From: Geobacillus sp. 46C-IIa
GTDB taxonomy: Bacteria > Bacillota > Bacilli > Bacillales > Anoxybacillaceae
Direction of reading: 5' to 3'
Assembly (NCBI RefSeq): GCF_014679505.1
Contig: NZ_CP061474.1
Location: forward strand, 124,001-188,000
DNA length: 64,000 nucleotides
This document shows, in pieces, positions 43,975 to 53,146 of the stretch (its first letter is position 1; the number at the start of each line of letters is the position of its first letter). Position numbers and translations under genes: made by a program. Under the pieces are notes generated by a model, which ran no database searches, was not told the origin of the DNA, and saw only the letters and a program-made list of their open reading frames with translations.

Positions 43975-45357
43975 GTGAAGTCAAGCCATATCGTGTTAGC
44001 CACCGCCTTTGCCTCTGCGCTCTTTTTGGCGCCGGACGACGGGGAAGCAGCGGAATGGAAAGAAGGCATGAGTTCCCCAAAGGTGAAAGAGTTGCAGCAA
44101 TTATTAAAGGAAAAAGGGTTTTTTTCTTATCCGCAAGCCACGGGCTATTTTGGGCCCATTACGGAGGAGGCGGTGCGGGCGTTCCAACAAGCTGTCCATC
44201 TGCCAACAACCGGTGTCGTCGATGATGCGACTTACGCGAAGCTGCGTGCGTTCGTTCCAACGGCTCGCGCGTTGTCCGTTGGCATGCGCGGCGACGATGT
44301 GAAAGTGCTTCAACAGCGGCTCAAACAGCTCGGTTATTTCCAATACCCACAGATTACCGGTTATTTCGGGACGATGACCGAAGCGGCCGTGAAGCAGTTT
44401 CAACAAGCGAATGGGCTTCGCGCCACTGGAAAAGCCGATGCCGTGACAATCGAACGCCTTCGGCAAGCGGCCAGCCAACGGACAACCGCCACATCGTCTT
44501 CATCGGCGACGCTCAACATCGGTTCAAGCGGTTCCAAGGTCAGCGAACTGCAAAACAACTTAAAGCGCCTCGGCTATTTTACCTACCCGAAGATTACCGG
44601 CTATTACGGAACCGTGACAGCGGACGCCGTCCGCCGTTTCCAGAAGGACAACGATTTGCCAGCGACCGGTTCGGTCGACCCAACAACGTTCGGACGCATT
44701 GAAGATGCAGTCAAGAAAAAAACAGCCCCACCGGCTGAAGAGGATCGCTCTTCCCTTTATTTGACGATCGGTGCGCGCGGTGAAGAAGTGAAGCGGGTTC
44801 AGGCCAATTTAAAACAGCTTGGCTATTTTACCTACCCGGAGATCACCGGCTATTACGGAACCGTGACAGCGGACGCTGTCCGCCGTTTCCAAAAAGATGC
44901 CAAACTTCAGGCGACTGGCATCGTGGATGACGCCACGTACGAGCGCCTGATCGGACAAGCTCCAGCACCTAAAGGACAAGCTCCGGCGTCCAGTCTCGAC
45001 GTCATCGAACTTATTGCTGATGCGGCTGAGCTGCTTGGCACGCCGTACGTTTGGGGCGGCGAAACTCCGGAAGTCGGCTTTGACTGCAGCGGTTTTCTTA
45101 CATACGTGTTCAAGCAACAAGGTGTTTCATTGCCGCGGACGGTGGCGGACATCTGGAGCGTTGGGAAACCGATCTCTTCTCCAGCTGTCGGAGACATCGT
45201 GTTTTTTGAGACGTACAAAAAAGGCCCTTCCCACGCTGGCATTTACATCGGCAACGATCAGTTCGTCCATAGCGGCGCTTCAACAGGTGTGACGATCAGC
45301 CAATTGAACAACCCGTATTGGAAAGCCCGCTACTTAGGGGCGAAGCGGTATTATTGA
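43975..45357 (+). CDS. NlpC/P60 peptidoglycan endopeptidase with four peptidoglycan-binding domains
   Basis: This 460-residue exported wall hydrolase has a signal peptide (HIVLATAFASALFLA, ending near GEAAE) and four PG_binding_1 repeats. Each has the pattern VKELQQLLKEKGFFSYPQAT, GYFG, a Thr-x-x-A-V and F-Q. A C-terminal NlpC/P60 domain from about residue 345 has GTPYVWGGETPEVGFDCSGF (catalytic Cys), SHAGIYIG (catalytic His) and NNPYW. It should cut gamma-D-Glu-diaminopimelate bonds in peptide stems. The GTG start follows GGGAGAGGGAACGAAA; the longer frame upstream overlaps the preceding gene. It lies next to a glucosaminidase gene, so the pair may remodel the wall together. Confidence 0.92.
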   Translation: MKSSHIVLATAFASALFLAPDDGEAAEWKEGMSSPKVKELQQLLKEKGFFSYPQATGYFGPITEEAVRAFQQAVHLPTTGVVDDATYAKLRAFVPTARALSVGMRGDDVKVLQQRLKQLGYFQYPQITGYFGTMTEAAVKQFQQANGLRATGKADAVTIERLRQAASQRTTATSSSSATLNIGSSGSKVSELQNNLKRLGYFTYPKITGYYGTVTADAVRRFQKDNDLPATGSVDPTTFGRIEDAVKKKTAPPAEEDRSSLYLTIGARGEEVKRVQANLKQLGYFTYPEITGYYGTVTADAVRRFQKDAKLQATGIVDDATYERLIGQAPAPKGQAPASSLDVIELIADAAELLGTPYVWGGETPEVGFDCSGFLTYVFKQQGVSLPRTVADIWSVGKPISSPAVGDIVFFETYKKGPSHAGIYIGNDQFVHSGASTGVTISQLNNPYWKARYLGAKRYY

Positions 45358-45704
45358 TCTTGCCGCCAAGCCTAGCTTTTATTAGCAATACAAGTGGCAA
45401 TGCTGCGTCATGAGCAATAAAGAGCAAAAACTGTGCCGATATCGTCCTGTGACGGTGAGGAACCTTTTATTTACGTGTTGATTTGGTTGGACAACAAGGA
45501 CTTTGACGATTGATGGCGAAAAAAGTATACACTTTTCTTTTTTTCTTTGGTTGTTCTCCTCTCTATAAAAGTGGCTGGCAAAAAAGAGAGAAAATGCTTT
45601 AATTTTGTCGTGTATTGTCCGATAAAAAAAGTAGAAAGGACGGCAAGTGACAGTTTTTGTCGTTTAATAATCAAAAAAAGAGAGAAGTAGGTGAGAGGAA
45701 ACCG
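45358..45704. other. Gap with a SigD-like promoter
   Basis: No gene is supported. It contains a 16-bp dyad AAAAGTATACACTTTT (about 45522-45537) and a SigD-like promoter (45599-45625). Confidence 0.45.
45599..45625 (+). promoter_or_regulatory. SigD-like promoter of the glucosaminidase gene
   Basis: TTAA, 15 bp, TCCGATAA resembles the SigD consensus TAAA-N15-GCCGATAT (mainly in the -10 box). SigD controls autolysins such as LytD in B. subtilis, so the match is biologically sensible; the -35 box is weak. Confidence 0.4.
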
Positions 45705-48296
45705 ATGAAGAAAATGGGGAAGGCTATTGCCTTGTCGACCGGTCTTTTATTAACATCAGCGAGTTTTTCTCCTATTCCCTGGAACGTGTCAGTTGTCGAA
45801 GCGGCGAGTACTGTTAAAATCGCCCCAACAGTCTACGAAACGACAGCGAATTTGAACATGAGAACGGGGGCGGGAACGAGGTACAAAGTCATCATGACGA
45901 TTCCCAAAGGGAAACCCGTCACCGCGACAGAAAGGCTCGGAAACTGGTATAAAGTATCCTATGAATATACGGTTAAGGGGCGGAAATATACGAGAGCTGG
46001 CTGGGTGAGCGGAAGTTATTTAAGGAAGGCGGCATCCAAATCGGCTGCAGAGAGGACTGTCAAGACAGCCGCTGCTGCCCCAACAGTCTACGAAACGACA
46101 GCGAATTTGAACATGAGAACGGGGGCGGGAACGAGGTACAAAGTCATCATGACGATTCCCAAAGGAAAGCCCGTCACCGTGACAGAAAGGCTCGGGAACT
46201 GGTATAAAGTATCCTATGAATATACGGTTAAGGGGCGGAAATATACGAGGGCTGGCTGGGTAAGCGGAAGTTATTTGAAGACGTCATCCCAACCGACTAC
46301 AGGGAATACGGCCAAACCAACAGCGATCACGAAAACTACTTACCAAACGACAGCGAATGTAAATCTAAGGACAGGGGCAGGAACAAAGTATAAGGCGGTC
46401 GTTACCATTCCAAAAGGGGGAACAGTGACGGCAACGGAAAGGTTAAGCGGCTGGTATAAAGTATCGTACCAATATTATTCAAAAGGAAAGCGGTACATAA
46501 AAACCGGCTGGGTAAGCGGCAGTTACTTGCGTGAATACGATCAGTATAAATCCATAAGCGGCACGTATTTCTTTACCAAAAAAACTGCTTTTCTTTACAG
46601 TGTCGCGAAACAGCGGGGAAACGCAGTTCAACTGGCGGGCGGAAACGGCTTGTACTCGACGCGGATGGTCCTTAACAGCATCGGCCAAACGTGGTACGAA
46701 GTGACATTCAATGGCAAGAAGTTGTATGTCTCGGCTAACGATGTCACAAAAGTAAACCCGCAACGGTTTAGCGAAACGAAATACGAGGCGGCGGAAGACG
46801 CTGGATTGTACGCGGCGCCGGGAAGCGCGCACATTCGTTTGGCGACGATTCCAAAAGGAGCGGTTGTCTCGATAACCCTTCGCATTGGCGACTGGTACGA
46901 AGTAATTTATAGAGGAAAAAAGGGGTATGTGGATATTTCTGGGTTCAAAAAGTATATTCCTGCTCCGCCAAGCAACCCGTCCAGTTCGGCTCCGGGGCAG
47001 AAAGAGCAACCAAACACTCCCCCGTCTTCTCCGGTTACAGAGCGAGAACTATCCGGACGGACGTTTGCCGTTAGAGTGAATTTGAGTGTTCGTAAGCAGC
47101 CAGATGTCAACGCTGACCGCCTTGCAATTATTCCAAAAGGAACGATTGTCGTGCCGACGCATCAAACGGCAAACGGTTGGTACAAGCTGGAATACAATGG
47201 GGAAATAGGCTATGTGTCCGGAGACTATATCACAGAGGTCAAAACGGGTGCTCCGCTTGACGGTCAGCGCGATGGCTATCAGTTTATTGATCTGCGTACG
47301 CAGGCGCCGATCGAAGCCTGGCAAATTAACAAATACATTCAAGGTTATGTTCAGTCGACAGGCAAGCAAAGTGTTTTAGTCAATCAAGGTCAAACGTTCA
47401 TTAATGTCGGGAGAGATTATGGGGTTAACCCGTTGTATTTAGCGGCTCATGCCATTCACGAGAGCGCGTTTGGCACATCAAGGCTAGCGCTCACTAAATA
47501 TAACTTATTTGGCTATGGGGCTTATGATGATGCCCCCTTTGTCGCGGCATACCGCTTCTCATCCATTGAGGAGTCAATTGAGTACGTGGCGCGAAAAATC
47601 AAATCGAGCTATTTAAACCCTTCCCATCCTCTCTTTAAAGGAGCGTTCCTCGGGTTTCGGACGAATACACTTCAAAACATACGGGTGGATGAAAGCAGCG
47701 AAGGGATGAACTTTTATTACGCAAGCGACCCGTACTGGGGACAAACAATTGCCCGCCATATGGCTAATATGTTGTCATATGACAACAACTATTATAAATC
47801 AGCTCGCATTGATACGTCTGTTCCTCCCGCTCCGTCCATTCCGCCGGGATCTGACTACTTCCCGACGGGGATTGTTGCCGTTGCTAATAGCTCTATTCCG
47901 CTTTATGACAAAAAGGGAGGCAAACAGATTGCAGTCTTGGCGAAAGGTGCCACCTTCGCGCCGCGTGAGAAAACGAATGATTATTGGTTCCGCTTAGAAT
48001 ATAACGGTCGACAATACTGGACGAATGCTATTAAACTATATGATTATGCAAGGTATATAACGGTGAAAAATTTAGGAAGTGTGACAGCGGACACATTAAA
48101 TGTTCGGTCGACCCCAATAATACCAAAAATACGAGAAGAAAATGTCATAAGCAAATTGAAAATGGGGCAATATGTCTCCCTGAAATTAAACAGTGATGGG
48201 ACTATTGAACAACAAGGCTCATGGTATAAAATTGTTCTAGATGATGGACGAACTGGTTGGGTGTCTTCTACATGGATTATACGTGAACTGAAATAA
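45705..48296 (+). CDS. SH3-domain cell-wall glucosaminidase (LytD-like autolysin)
   Basis: This 863-residue exported autolysin has a signal peptide (AIALSTGLLLTSASFSP, ending near VVEAAS). Three bacterial SH3 domains follow at about residues 40-106, 125-191 and 211-278; the first two are nearly identical. More divergent SH3-like domains lie at about 290-430 and 470-530. The glucosaminidase domain (about 540-700) has AAHAIHESAFGTSRLALTKY with the catalytic Glu near residue 585 and NLFGYGAYDDAPF. Two SH3 domains end the protein. It should cleave the glycan strand after GlcNAc. The ATG follows GTGAGAGGAAACCG. A SigD-like promoter precedes it and a terminator follows. Confidence 0.92.
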   Translation: MKKMGKAIALSTGLLLTSASFSPIPWNVSVVEAASTVKIAPTVYETTANLNMRTGAGTRYKVIMTIPKGKPVTATERLGNWYKVSYEYTVKGRKYTRAGWVSGSYLRKAASKSAAERTVKTAAAAPTVYETTANLNMRTGAGTRYKVIMTIPKGKPVTVTERLGNWYKVSYEYTVKGRKYTRAGWVSGSYLKTSSQPTTGNTAKPTAITKTTYQTTANVNLRTGAGTKYKAVVTIPKGGTVTATERLSGWYKVSYQYYSKGKRYIKTGWVSGSYLREYDQYKSISGTYFFTKKTAFLYSVAKQRGNAVQLAGGNGLYSTRMVLNSIGQTWYEVTFNGKKLYVSANDVTKVNPQRFSETKYEAAEDAGLYAAPGSAHIRLATIPKGAVVSITLRIGDWYEVIYRGKKGYVDISGFKKYIPAPPSNPSSSAPGQKEQPNTPPSSPVTERELSGRTFAVRVNLSVRKQPDVNADRLAIIPKGTIVVPTHQTANGWYKLEYNGEIGYVSGDYITEVKTGAPLDGQRDGYQFIDLRTQAPIEAWQINKYIQGYVQSTGKQSVLVNQGQTFINVGRDYGVNPLYLAAHAIHESAFGTSRLALTKYNLFGYGAYDDAPFVAAYRFSSIEESIEYVARKIKSSYLNPSHPLFKGAFLGFRTNTLQNIRVDESSEGMNFYYASDPYWGQTIARHMANMLSYDNNYYKSARIDTSVPPAPSIPPGSDYFPTGIVAVANSSIPLYDKKGGKQIAVLAKGATFAPREKTNDYWFRLEYNGRQYWTNAIKLYDYARYITVKNLGSVTADTLNVRSTPIIPKIREENVISKLKMGQYVSLKLNSDGTIEQQGSWYKIVLDDGRTGWVSSTWIIRELK
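45822..46279 (+). repeat. Tandem 255-bp duplication (SH3 domains 1 and 2)
   Basis: 45822-46024 and 46077-46279 are nearly identical, differing at only a few silent or conservative positions (for example Ala to Val after PVT). The period is 255 bp, exactly 85 codons, so the frame is kept. The duplication looks recent. Confidence 0.85.
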
Positions 48297-48301
48297 CTCG
48301 T

Positions 48302-48346
48302 TCCCTGTAGCCCTAGGCATTCAGCTTGGGCTGCAGGGGGATTTTT
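48302..48346 (+). terminator. Terminator of the glucosaminidase gene
   Basis: TCCCTGTAGCCC and GGGCTGCAGGGGGA pair over 11 bp and are followed by five T. Confidence 0.85.
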
Positions 48347-48716
48347 ATGTGATGAGATCATCCTTCCGTCCTCCTGTTGTACCCAGTCTAAGTGTTTCCG
48401 CAATAATGAATTTAAGAATAATGTCTCTTGTCAAAAAAATCGGTGAATGATTATAACAACAATCTGTCGAAAATGCTATTCGTTAAGCCTAGAAGGCTGG
48501 TGAAAAACAGCGGTTTCTTTTAATCGATGAGTGAATATGTGTGATGTTGCAAGTTTTTGCTATTTCAAAAACGATGCTGAAAAGCGGTATGCGCTATCTA
48601 ATCAACGGTCTTCTAGACCAACGTCCGTCGTCGTTATAACAATGCACCTAAGATGAGCAGAGCTGCTTTATCGCAGAAACGGTTTGTGATGTTATTATGC
48701 AAGTGGGTGAGCAAGG
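48347..48716. other. Gap with repeat copy C
   Basis: No gene is supported. It contains interspersed repeat C (48488-48617). Confidence 0.4.
48488..48617 (+). repeat. Interspersed inverted-repeat element, copy C
   Basis: It begins CCTAGAAGGCTGGTGAAAAA and CAGCGG, and ends ATCAACGGTCTTCTAGA. The interior TTGCAAGTTTTTGCTATTTC then AAAAACGATGCTG is a degenerate form of the palindromic core in A and B2. Confidence 0.7.
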
Positions 48717-49046
48717 TTGAACAGGGGATGGCTATTTGAGGGCTTATGGATTTTGACGATGTTTGTTGGACTTTCAGTGGCTAATTTTCTTTCAGTAAAG
48801 GAAATATACGGCGGTATACACTATATGAATTTTGTTATATCGGATATTGCCCTTTCTCCATTTTGCTTAGCACCGTTAGTATCAACGAACAAAAGGCGGA
48901 AGTTCATCTTTTCATTCCTTTTGTATTTAGCTGCCAATATCATTATCTATAGCGATGGGGTTTATGAGCGGTATTATGATGAAATTTTTTTCATTAAAAT
49001 GATTACACAATTAACTCAATTGGATCCCGTTGCTGATTCGTTTTGA
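48717..49046 (+). CDS. Small membrane protein of unknown function
   Basis: This is a possible 109-residue protein starting at TTG, 6 nt after GGGTGA. It has three hydrophobic stretches (GLWILTMFVGLSVANFLSV, IALSPFCLAPLV and FIFSFLLYLAANIIIYSDGV) and an aspartate/tyrosine-rich C-terminal region. I do not recognise it. The DNA is AT-richer than the surroundings, and the next gene begins the polysaccharide locus. It could be a real small membrane protein or a fragment. Confidence 0.4.
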   Translation: MNRGWLFEGLWILTMFVGLSVANFLSVKEIYGGIHYMNFVISDIALSPFCLAPLVSTNKRRKFIFSFLLYLAANIIIYSDGVYERYYDEIFFIKMITQLTQLDPVADSF

Positions 49047-49393
49047 ACGCTTATAAAACCATAGAGATAATCTTTATTTTTTGGTTCTATTCTCCTTGCG
49101 CCTGTGAGACCGTGCTATTTCAGTTAAAGAGCCATCAAAATAATCTAGCTATTGGGGAGTGGAGAAGATCCTTTTTATGGATTTTTTGCTGGTGGGTAAG
49201 AGTGTTCCATTTCATTCTCTTAATTTCTTTCCAATGATCGCTTCTCGTTGGAAATTTTTTTTGTGAAAAGAAATTTTCCATCTTTGGGTACAAAAAAGGG
49301 GGGTAAAAAAAGATTGATTTACTCATTGTATATGGTAACATAAAGGTGATGTGTGCTTACCGAGATGATTTTATAAAGCCAAGGTGATTGCTC
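49047..49393. other. AT-rich gap upstream of tagO
   Basis: No gene is supported. A candidate tagO promoter region near 49312-49345 has TTGATT and a TATGGTAAC-like -10, but the match is weak. Confidence 0.35.
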
Positions 49394-50476
49394 ATGAATA
49401 TCGAAGCATTTGCGGCATGTGTCGCTTCATTCCTAACAGTATTGACCATCACCCCGTTCGTCATAAAGCTGGCCATCAAAATTGGTGCGGTTGATCGGCC
49501 GAACGGGCGCAAAGTGCATACGCGAGTAATGCCAAGGCTCGGGGGATTGGCCATTTTTATCGGTGTGGCTGTCGGCTATTTCGTTAGCGGCGTTTACCAA
49601 GAGCAAGTGACAGCCTTGACCGTTGGTGCCATTATTATCGTGCTTGTCGGGATGCTCGATGATTTGTACGAGCTGTCTCCAAAAGTGAAGCTGGTCGGAC
49701 AGTTATTGGCGGCGTTTATTGTTGTCGCTTCCGGGTTGAAGGTCGATCTTTTGACCGTCCCGTTTGTCGGCACGTTTGAGTTGGGGTTCTGGAGCTATCC
49801 GATTACGATATTTTGGATTGTGGCGATTACGAACGCCATCAATTTGATCGACGGATTGGATGGATTGTCCGCTGGCATTTCCGCCATTGGGATTGCGGCC
49901 ATTGCTGTTATGGCGGGCATGGCGGGCAAAACGCTCATTTTTACCCTTTGTTTGATCATCCTAGGTAGCGTCATCGCTTTCTTGTTTTACAACTTCCACC
50001 CGGCGAAAATTTTCATGGGGGATACTGGTGCGTTGTTTTTAGGTTATGCCATTTCCGTTCTGTCGGTGCTAGGTCTTTACAAAAGTGTGACACTCTTCAG
50101 CTTCATCGTTCCGGTGATCATTTTGGGCGTGCCGATTTTCGATACGACGTTTGCTATTATCCGCCGTATTGTGAACAAACGACCGATCTCGACGCCCGAT
50201 AAGTCGCATCTTCATCATCGGTTGCTCGCTCTTGGTTTTTCGCACCGCAACACGGTCTTGTTGATTTATGCGTTTGGCTTGATGTTTGCGGTCAGCGCTA
50301 TTTTGTTCTCCGCCTCGACGTTATGGCAGTCCATTCTCATCGTTTTTGCCTTGATCGTCTTCGGGGAACTGCTTGCTGAGCTTATCGGCTTGGTCAATGA
50401 TCAGTATAAGCCATTTATGACTTTTATACGCAAACTGTTGCGCGGAGGACGGAAAGTGTACGGGAACGATCAGTAA
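49394..50476 (+). CDS. tagO: Undecaprenyl-phosphate GlcNAc-1-phosphate transferase
   Basis: This 360-residue polytopic membrane enzyme of the WecA/TagO/MraY family transfers GlcNAc-1-phosphate from UDP-GlcNAc to undecaprenyl phosphate, starting wall-linked glycopolymers. About ten hydrophobic helices are visible. The family motifs are PNGRKVHTRVMPRLGG, GMLDDLYELSPKVKLVGQ with the metal-binding Asp pair, NAINLIDGLDGLSAG, FNFHPAKIFMGDTG-like (YNFHPAKIFMGDTGALFLG) and DKSHLHHRLLALGFSHR. The ATG at 49394 follows AAGGTGATTGC; a TTG two codons upstream is an alternative. It heads the secondary-cell-wall-polymer locus and has its own terminator. Confidence 0.94.
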   Translation: MNIEAFAACVASFLTVLTITPFVIKLAIKIGAVDRPNGRKVHTRVMPRLGGLAIFIGVAVGYFVSGVYQEQVTALTVGAIIIVLVGMLDDLYELSPKVKLVGQLLAAFIVVASGLKVDLLTVPFVGTFELGFWSYPITIFWIVAITNAINLIDGLDGLSAGISAIGIAAIAVMAGMAGKTLIFTLCLIILGSVIAFLFYNFHPAKIFMGDTGALFLGYAISVLSVLGLYKSVTLFSFIVPVIILGVPIFDTTFAIIRRIVNKRPISTPDKSHLHHRLLALGFSHRNTVLLIYAFGLMFAVSAILFSASTLWQSILIVFALIVFGELLAELIGLVNDQYKPFMTFIRKLLRGGRKVYGNDQ

Positions 50477-50501
50477 AATCTCATATTGTTAGTAAAAACA
50501 G

Positions 50502-50537
50502 GCCGTTTGTGTCGCTAAAGTGACAAACGGCTTTTTT
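50502..50537 (+). terminator. Terminator of tagO
   Basis: GCCGTTTGT and ACAAACGGC form a perfect 9-bp stem (extended by GTC/TGAC) and are followed by six T. Confidence 0.9.
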
Positions 50538-50714
50538 GAGGGATGGTTTGTCTCTAGGAAATTATACCCGTTTTTTTCTTGTTTTATACAGCAGACGAGC
50601 GCATCTTTCCATGTTTAACGTTGCTTGCCACGAAACTTTCATTATATATTGACGTAAATGTGATAAACTAAACATGTTTAGGAGAGAATCTTTTAGGGTT
50701 TGGAGGAACTCATA

Positions 50715-51833
50715 ATGAACGTGCCAATGTTGGATTTAAGCGAACAGTATGAACAATTGAAGCCGAAGATCATGCGTGTATTGGACGAGGTGATGCGTTC
50801 TTCCCGCTTTATTTTAGGCGACTATGTAAAGAAAATAGAAGCGGAAATTGCCGCTTATAGCCGGGCGAAACACGGAATCGGCTGCGGCAACGGAAGCGAT
50901 GCCATACATATTGCTTTGCAAGCGGCCGGCGTCGGGCCAGGGGATGAAGTCATTACCACATCCTTTACGTTTTTTGCGACAGCTGGAGCCATCGCGCGGC
51001 TTGGCGCCAAACCAGTGTTTGTCGATATCGATCCGGTGACGTTCAACATCGATCCTGCGCAAATTGAAGCTGCAGTAACAGAGAAAACGAAAGCCGTCAT
51101 CCCGGTGCATTTATACGGGCAAATGACGGATATGGAGGCGATCGCTGCGATTGCCAAGCGGCATGGATTAGTTGTCATCGAGGACGCCGCCCAGGCCATC
51201 GGCGCGAAATACAATGGGAAATGCGTTGGCGAGCTGGGGACGGCAGCGACGTACAGCTTCTTCCCGACGAAAAACTTGGGCGCCTATGGAGATGGCGGCA
51301 TGATCATTACAAACGATGATGAATTGGCGGAAAAATGCAGGGTGATCCGCGTTCATGGCAGCAAGCCGAAATATTACCATCATGTGCTTGGCTACAACAG
51401 CCGTCTCGATGAGATGCAAGCAGCGATTTTAAGCGTCAAATTCCCGCATCTGGATCGTTGGACGGAACAGCGTCGCAAGCATGCGGCGACGTATACGCGC
51501 CTGCTGCAGGAGGCGGTCGGCGACCTTGTCGTGACGCCGAAAGAGGTCGAGGGGCGCTATCATGTGTTCCATCAATACACGATTCGCGTGCCGAAGCGCG
51601 ACGAGCTGCAAGTGTTTTTGAGAGAACAGGGGATCGCGACGATGGTGTACTATCCGTTGCCGTTGCATTTGCAGCCGGTGTTTGCTTCGCTCGGGTATAA
51701 GGAAGGGCAGTTGCCGGAGGCGGAAAAGGCAGCAAAAGAAGCGCTGTCGCTACCGATGTTCCCAGAACTGAAAGAGGAGCAGCAACAATACGTCGTGGAG
51801 AAAATCGCCGAATTTTACCGTCATTTCGTTTGA
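50715..51833 (+). CDS. DegT/DnrJ/EryC1 sugar aminotransferase (WbpE type)
   Basis: This 372-residue PLP enzyme aminates a 3-keto nucleotide sugar. Blocks include MLDLSEQYEQLKPKIMRVLD, FILGDYVKKIEAEIA, GCGNGSDAIHIALQAAGVGP, EDAAQAIGAKYNGK and the PLP lysine Lys186 in FFPTKNLGAYGDGGM, then RLDEMQAAIL. It fits WbpE/WlbC, which makes UDP-GlcNAc3NA from the 3-keto sugar. The ATG is 9 nt after GGAGG. It opens a run of five genes in which the other four pathway steps also occur. A promoter was not clear, but a TTGACG box lies at about 50650. Confidence 0.9.
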   Translation: MNVPMLDLSEQYEQLKPKIMRVLDEVMRSSRFILGDYVKKIEAEIAAYSRAKHGIGCGNGSDAIHIALQAAGVGPGDEVITTSFTFFATAGAIARLGAKPVFVDIDPVTFNIDPAQIEAAVTEKTKAVIPVHLYGQMTDMEAIAAIAKRHGLVVIEDAAQAIGAKYNGKCVGELGTAATYSFFPTKNLGAYGDGGMIITNDDELAEKCRVIRVHGSKPKYYHHVLGYNSRLDEMQAAILSVKFPHLDRWTEQRRKHAATYTRLLQEAVGDLVVTPKEVEGRYHVFHQYTIRVPKRDELQVFLREQGIATMVYYPLPLHLQPVFASLGYKEGQLPEAEKAAKEALSLPMFPELKEEQQQYVVEKIAEFYRHFV

Positions 51834-52115
51834 TCGTCCAACCTGTCAAAGGAAACGGCACTTGCGCACAGCAATGGCGTTTTCTTTGGCGTTGGATCGT
51901 TTGTTTTGTTCACAACACTTTGTTATTTTATGATAGGAGATGGTGACCAGATTGGCAGTGGAAAAATGCCGAATTGTACCATACGTATATTTGACAACGA
52001 AAACGGTGGTTTCTTCTCGTGCCGCTTGCGACGATCGGCCTTGTCCTCGGCCTGTTTTTGATAGTCGTTTGGTTGACGCTTTGGAAGTATATATTGGGAG
52101 GAGGGACTATTCTTA
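51834..52115. other. Gap with a possible membrane-protein fragment
   Basis: One frame (about 52015-52090) reads VPLATIGLVLGLFLIVVWLT followed by LWKYILGGG, a plausible membrane helix, but it has no start or ribosome site and lies in a decayed-looking stretch. It may be a remnant of a lost gene. The ribosome site for the next gene (GGGAGGAGGG) is at its end. Confidence 0.35.
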
Positions 52116-53129
52116 ATGATCCGTTTTGCCATTGTCGGGATGGGGCATATCGCGAAAAAACATATCGATGCCATTGAAAAGGCGGACGGCGCTGAGCTGG
52201 CGGCCGTGTGCGACACGAACTCGGAACGGCTGCGCGACGTGTCGGATGTTCCTGTTTACACTGACATGGAGACGATGCTAAAGGAGAACGAACATATTGA
52301 TGTCGTCAACATTTGTGTTCCGTCGGGATTGCATGCACCGCTCGTCAAGCTCGCGGCCCGCTATCGCCGTCATATCATTGTGGAAAAGCCGATGGCGCTC
52401 CGCACGAGCGACGCTGAAGAGATGATCCGGGCGGCGAAAGAATACGACGTGAAGCTCGCGGTCGTTCATCCGAACCGCTTCCGTCCGGCCATTCGGAAAC
52501 TGAAAGAGGCGATGGAGCACGGGATGTTCGGAAAACTGAGCCACGCGAACGCCACGGTGCGTTGGAATCGAAATCAAGCCTATTACGATCAGGCGGCGTG
52601 GCGAGGGACGAAAGCGTTCGATGGCGGCGTCTTGATGAACCAAGCGATTCACAATTTGGATTTGCTGCTTTGGTTGATGGGGCCGGTCAAGGCGGTGCAA
52701 GCGATGGCGGCGACCCGTCTGCGCAAGATTGAGACGGAAGACGTCGCGGCGGCGGTCGTGGAGTTTGAAAGCGGAGCGCTTGGCGTCATCGAGGCAGCGA
52801 CGACGATTTACCCGCAAAACTTAGAGGAATCGATCGCTATTTTCGGCGAAACGGCATCAGTGAAAATCGGCGGCCGGACGGCGAACTTTATCGAAACGTG
52901 GGAAGCGGAAGGTGTCAGTGAGGAAGAGAGAGCAAAGCTCATCGATGAGATCAACGCCGACCCGTTTGGCAAGCCGGGGCACCAATGGATCATTGAAGAT
53001 ATGGTGCAAGCGATTCGCGAAAACCGCGAGCCAATCGTCAATGGTTGGGACGGACTGGCTCCTGTTCGGCTGATCGAAGCCATTTTGCGTTCGGCGGAAA
53101 CCGGGACAAGAGTGCAATTATCTGAGTAA
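52116..53129 (+). CDS. Nucleotide-sugar 3-dehydrogenase, Gfo/Idh/MocA family (WbpB/WlbA type)
   Basis: This 337-residue oxidoreductase has the N-terminal Rossmann motif FAIVGMGHIAKKHIDAIEKA, then VNICVPSGLHAPL and the catalytic-region motif VEKPMALRTSDAEEM. The C-terminal part has WRGTKAFDGGVLMNQAIHNL, with the Asp/His pair conserved in WlbA/WbpB, and NREPIVNGWDG. It oxidises C3 of UDP-GlcNAcA, using an NAD cofactor that is regenerated with 2-oxoglutarate in the characterised enzymes. Together with the flanking genes it forms the ManNAc3NAcA pathway. The start follows GGGAGGAGGGACT. Confidence 0.9.
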   Translation: MIRFAIVGMGHIAKKHIDAIEKADGAELAAVCDTNSERLRDVSDVPVYTDMETMLKENEHIDVVNICVPSGLHAPLVKLAARYRRHIIVEKPMALRTSDAEEMIRAAKEYDVKLAVVHPNRFRPAIRKLKEAMEHGMFGKLSHANATVRWNRNQAYYDQAAWRGTKAFDGGVLMNQAIHNLDLLLWLMGPVKAVQAMAATRLRKIETEDVAAAVVEFESGALGVIEAATTIYPQNLEESIAIFGETASVKIGGRTANFIETWEAEGVSEEERAKLIDEINADPFGKPGHQWIIEDMVQAIRENREPIVNGWDGLAPVRLIEAILRSAETGTRVQLSE

Positions 53130-53146
53130 GGAAAGGAATGAGAAGA

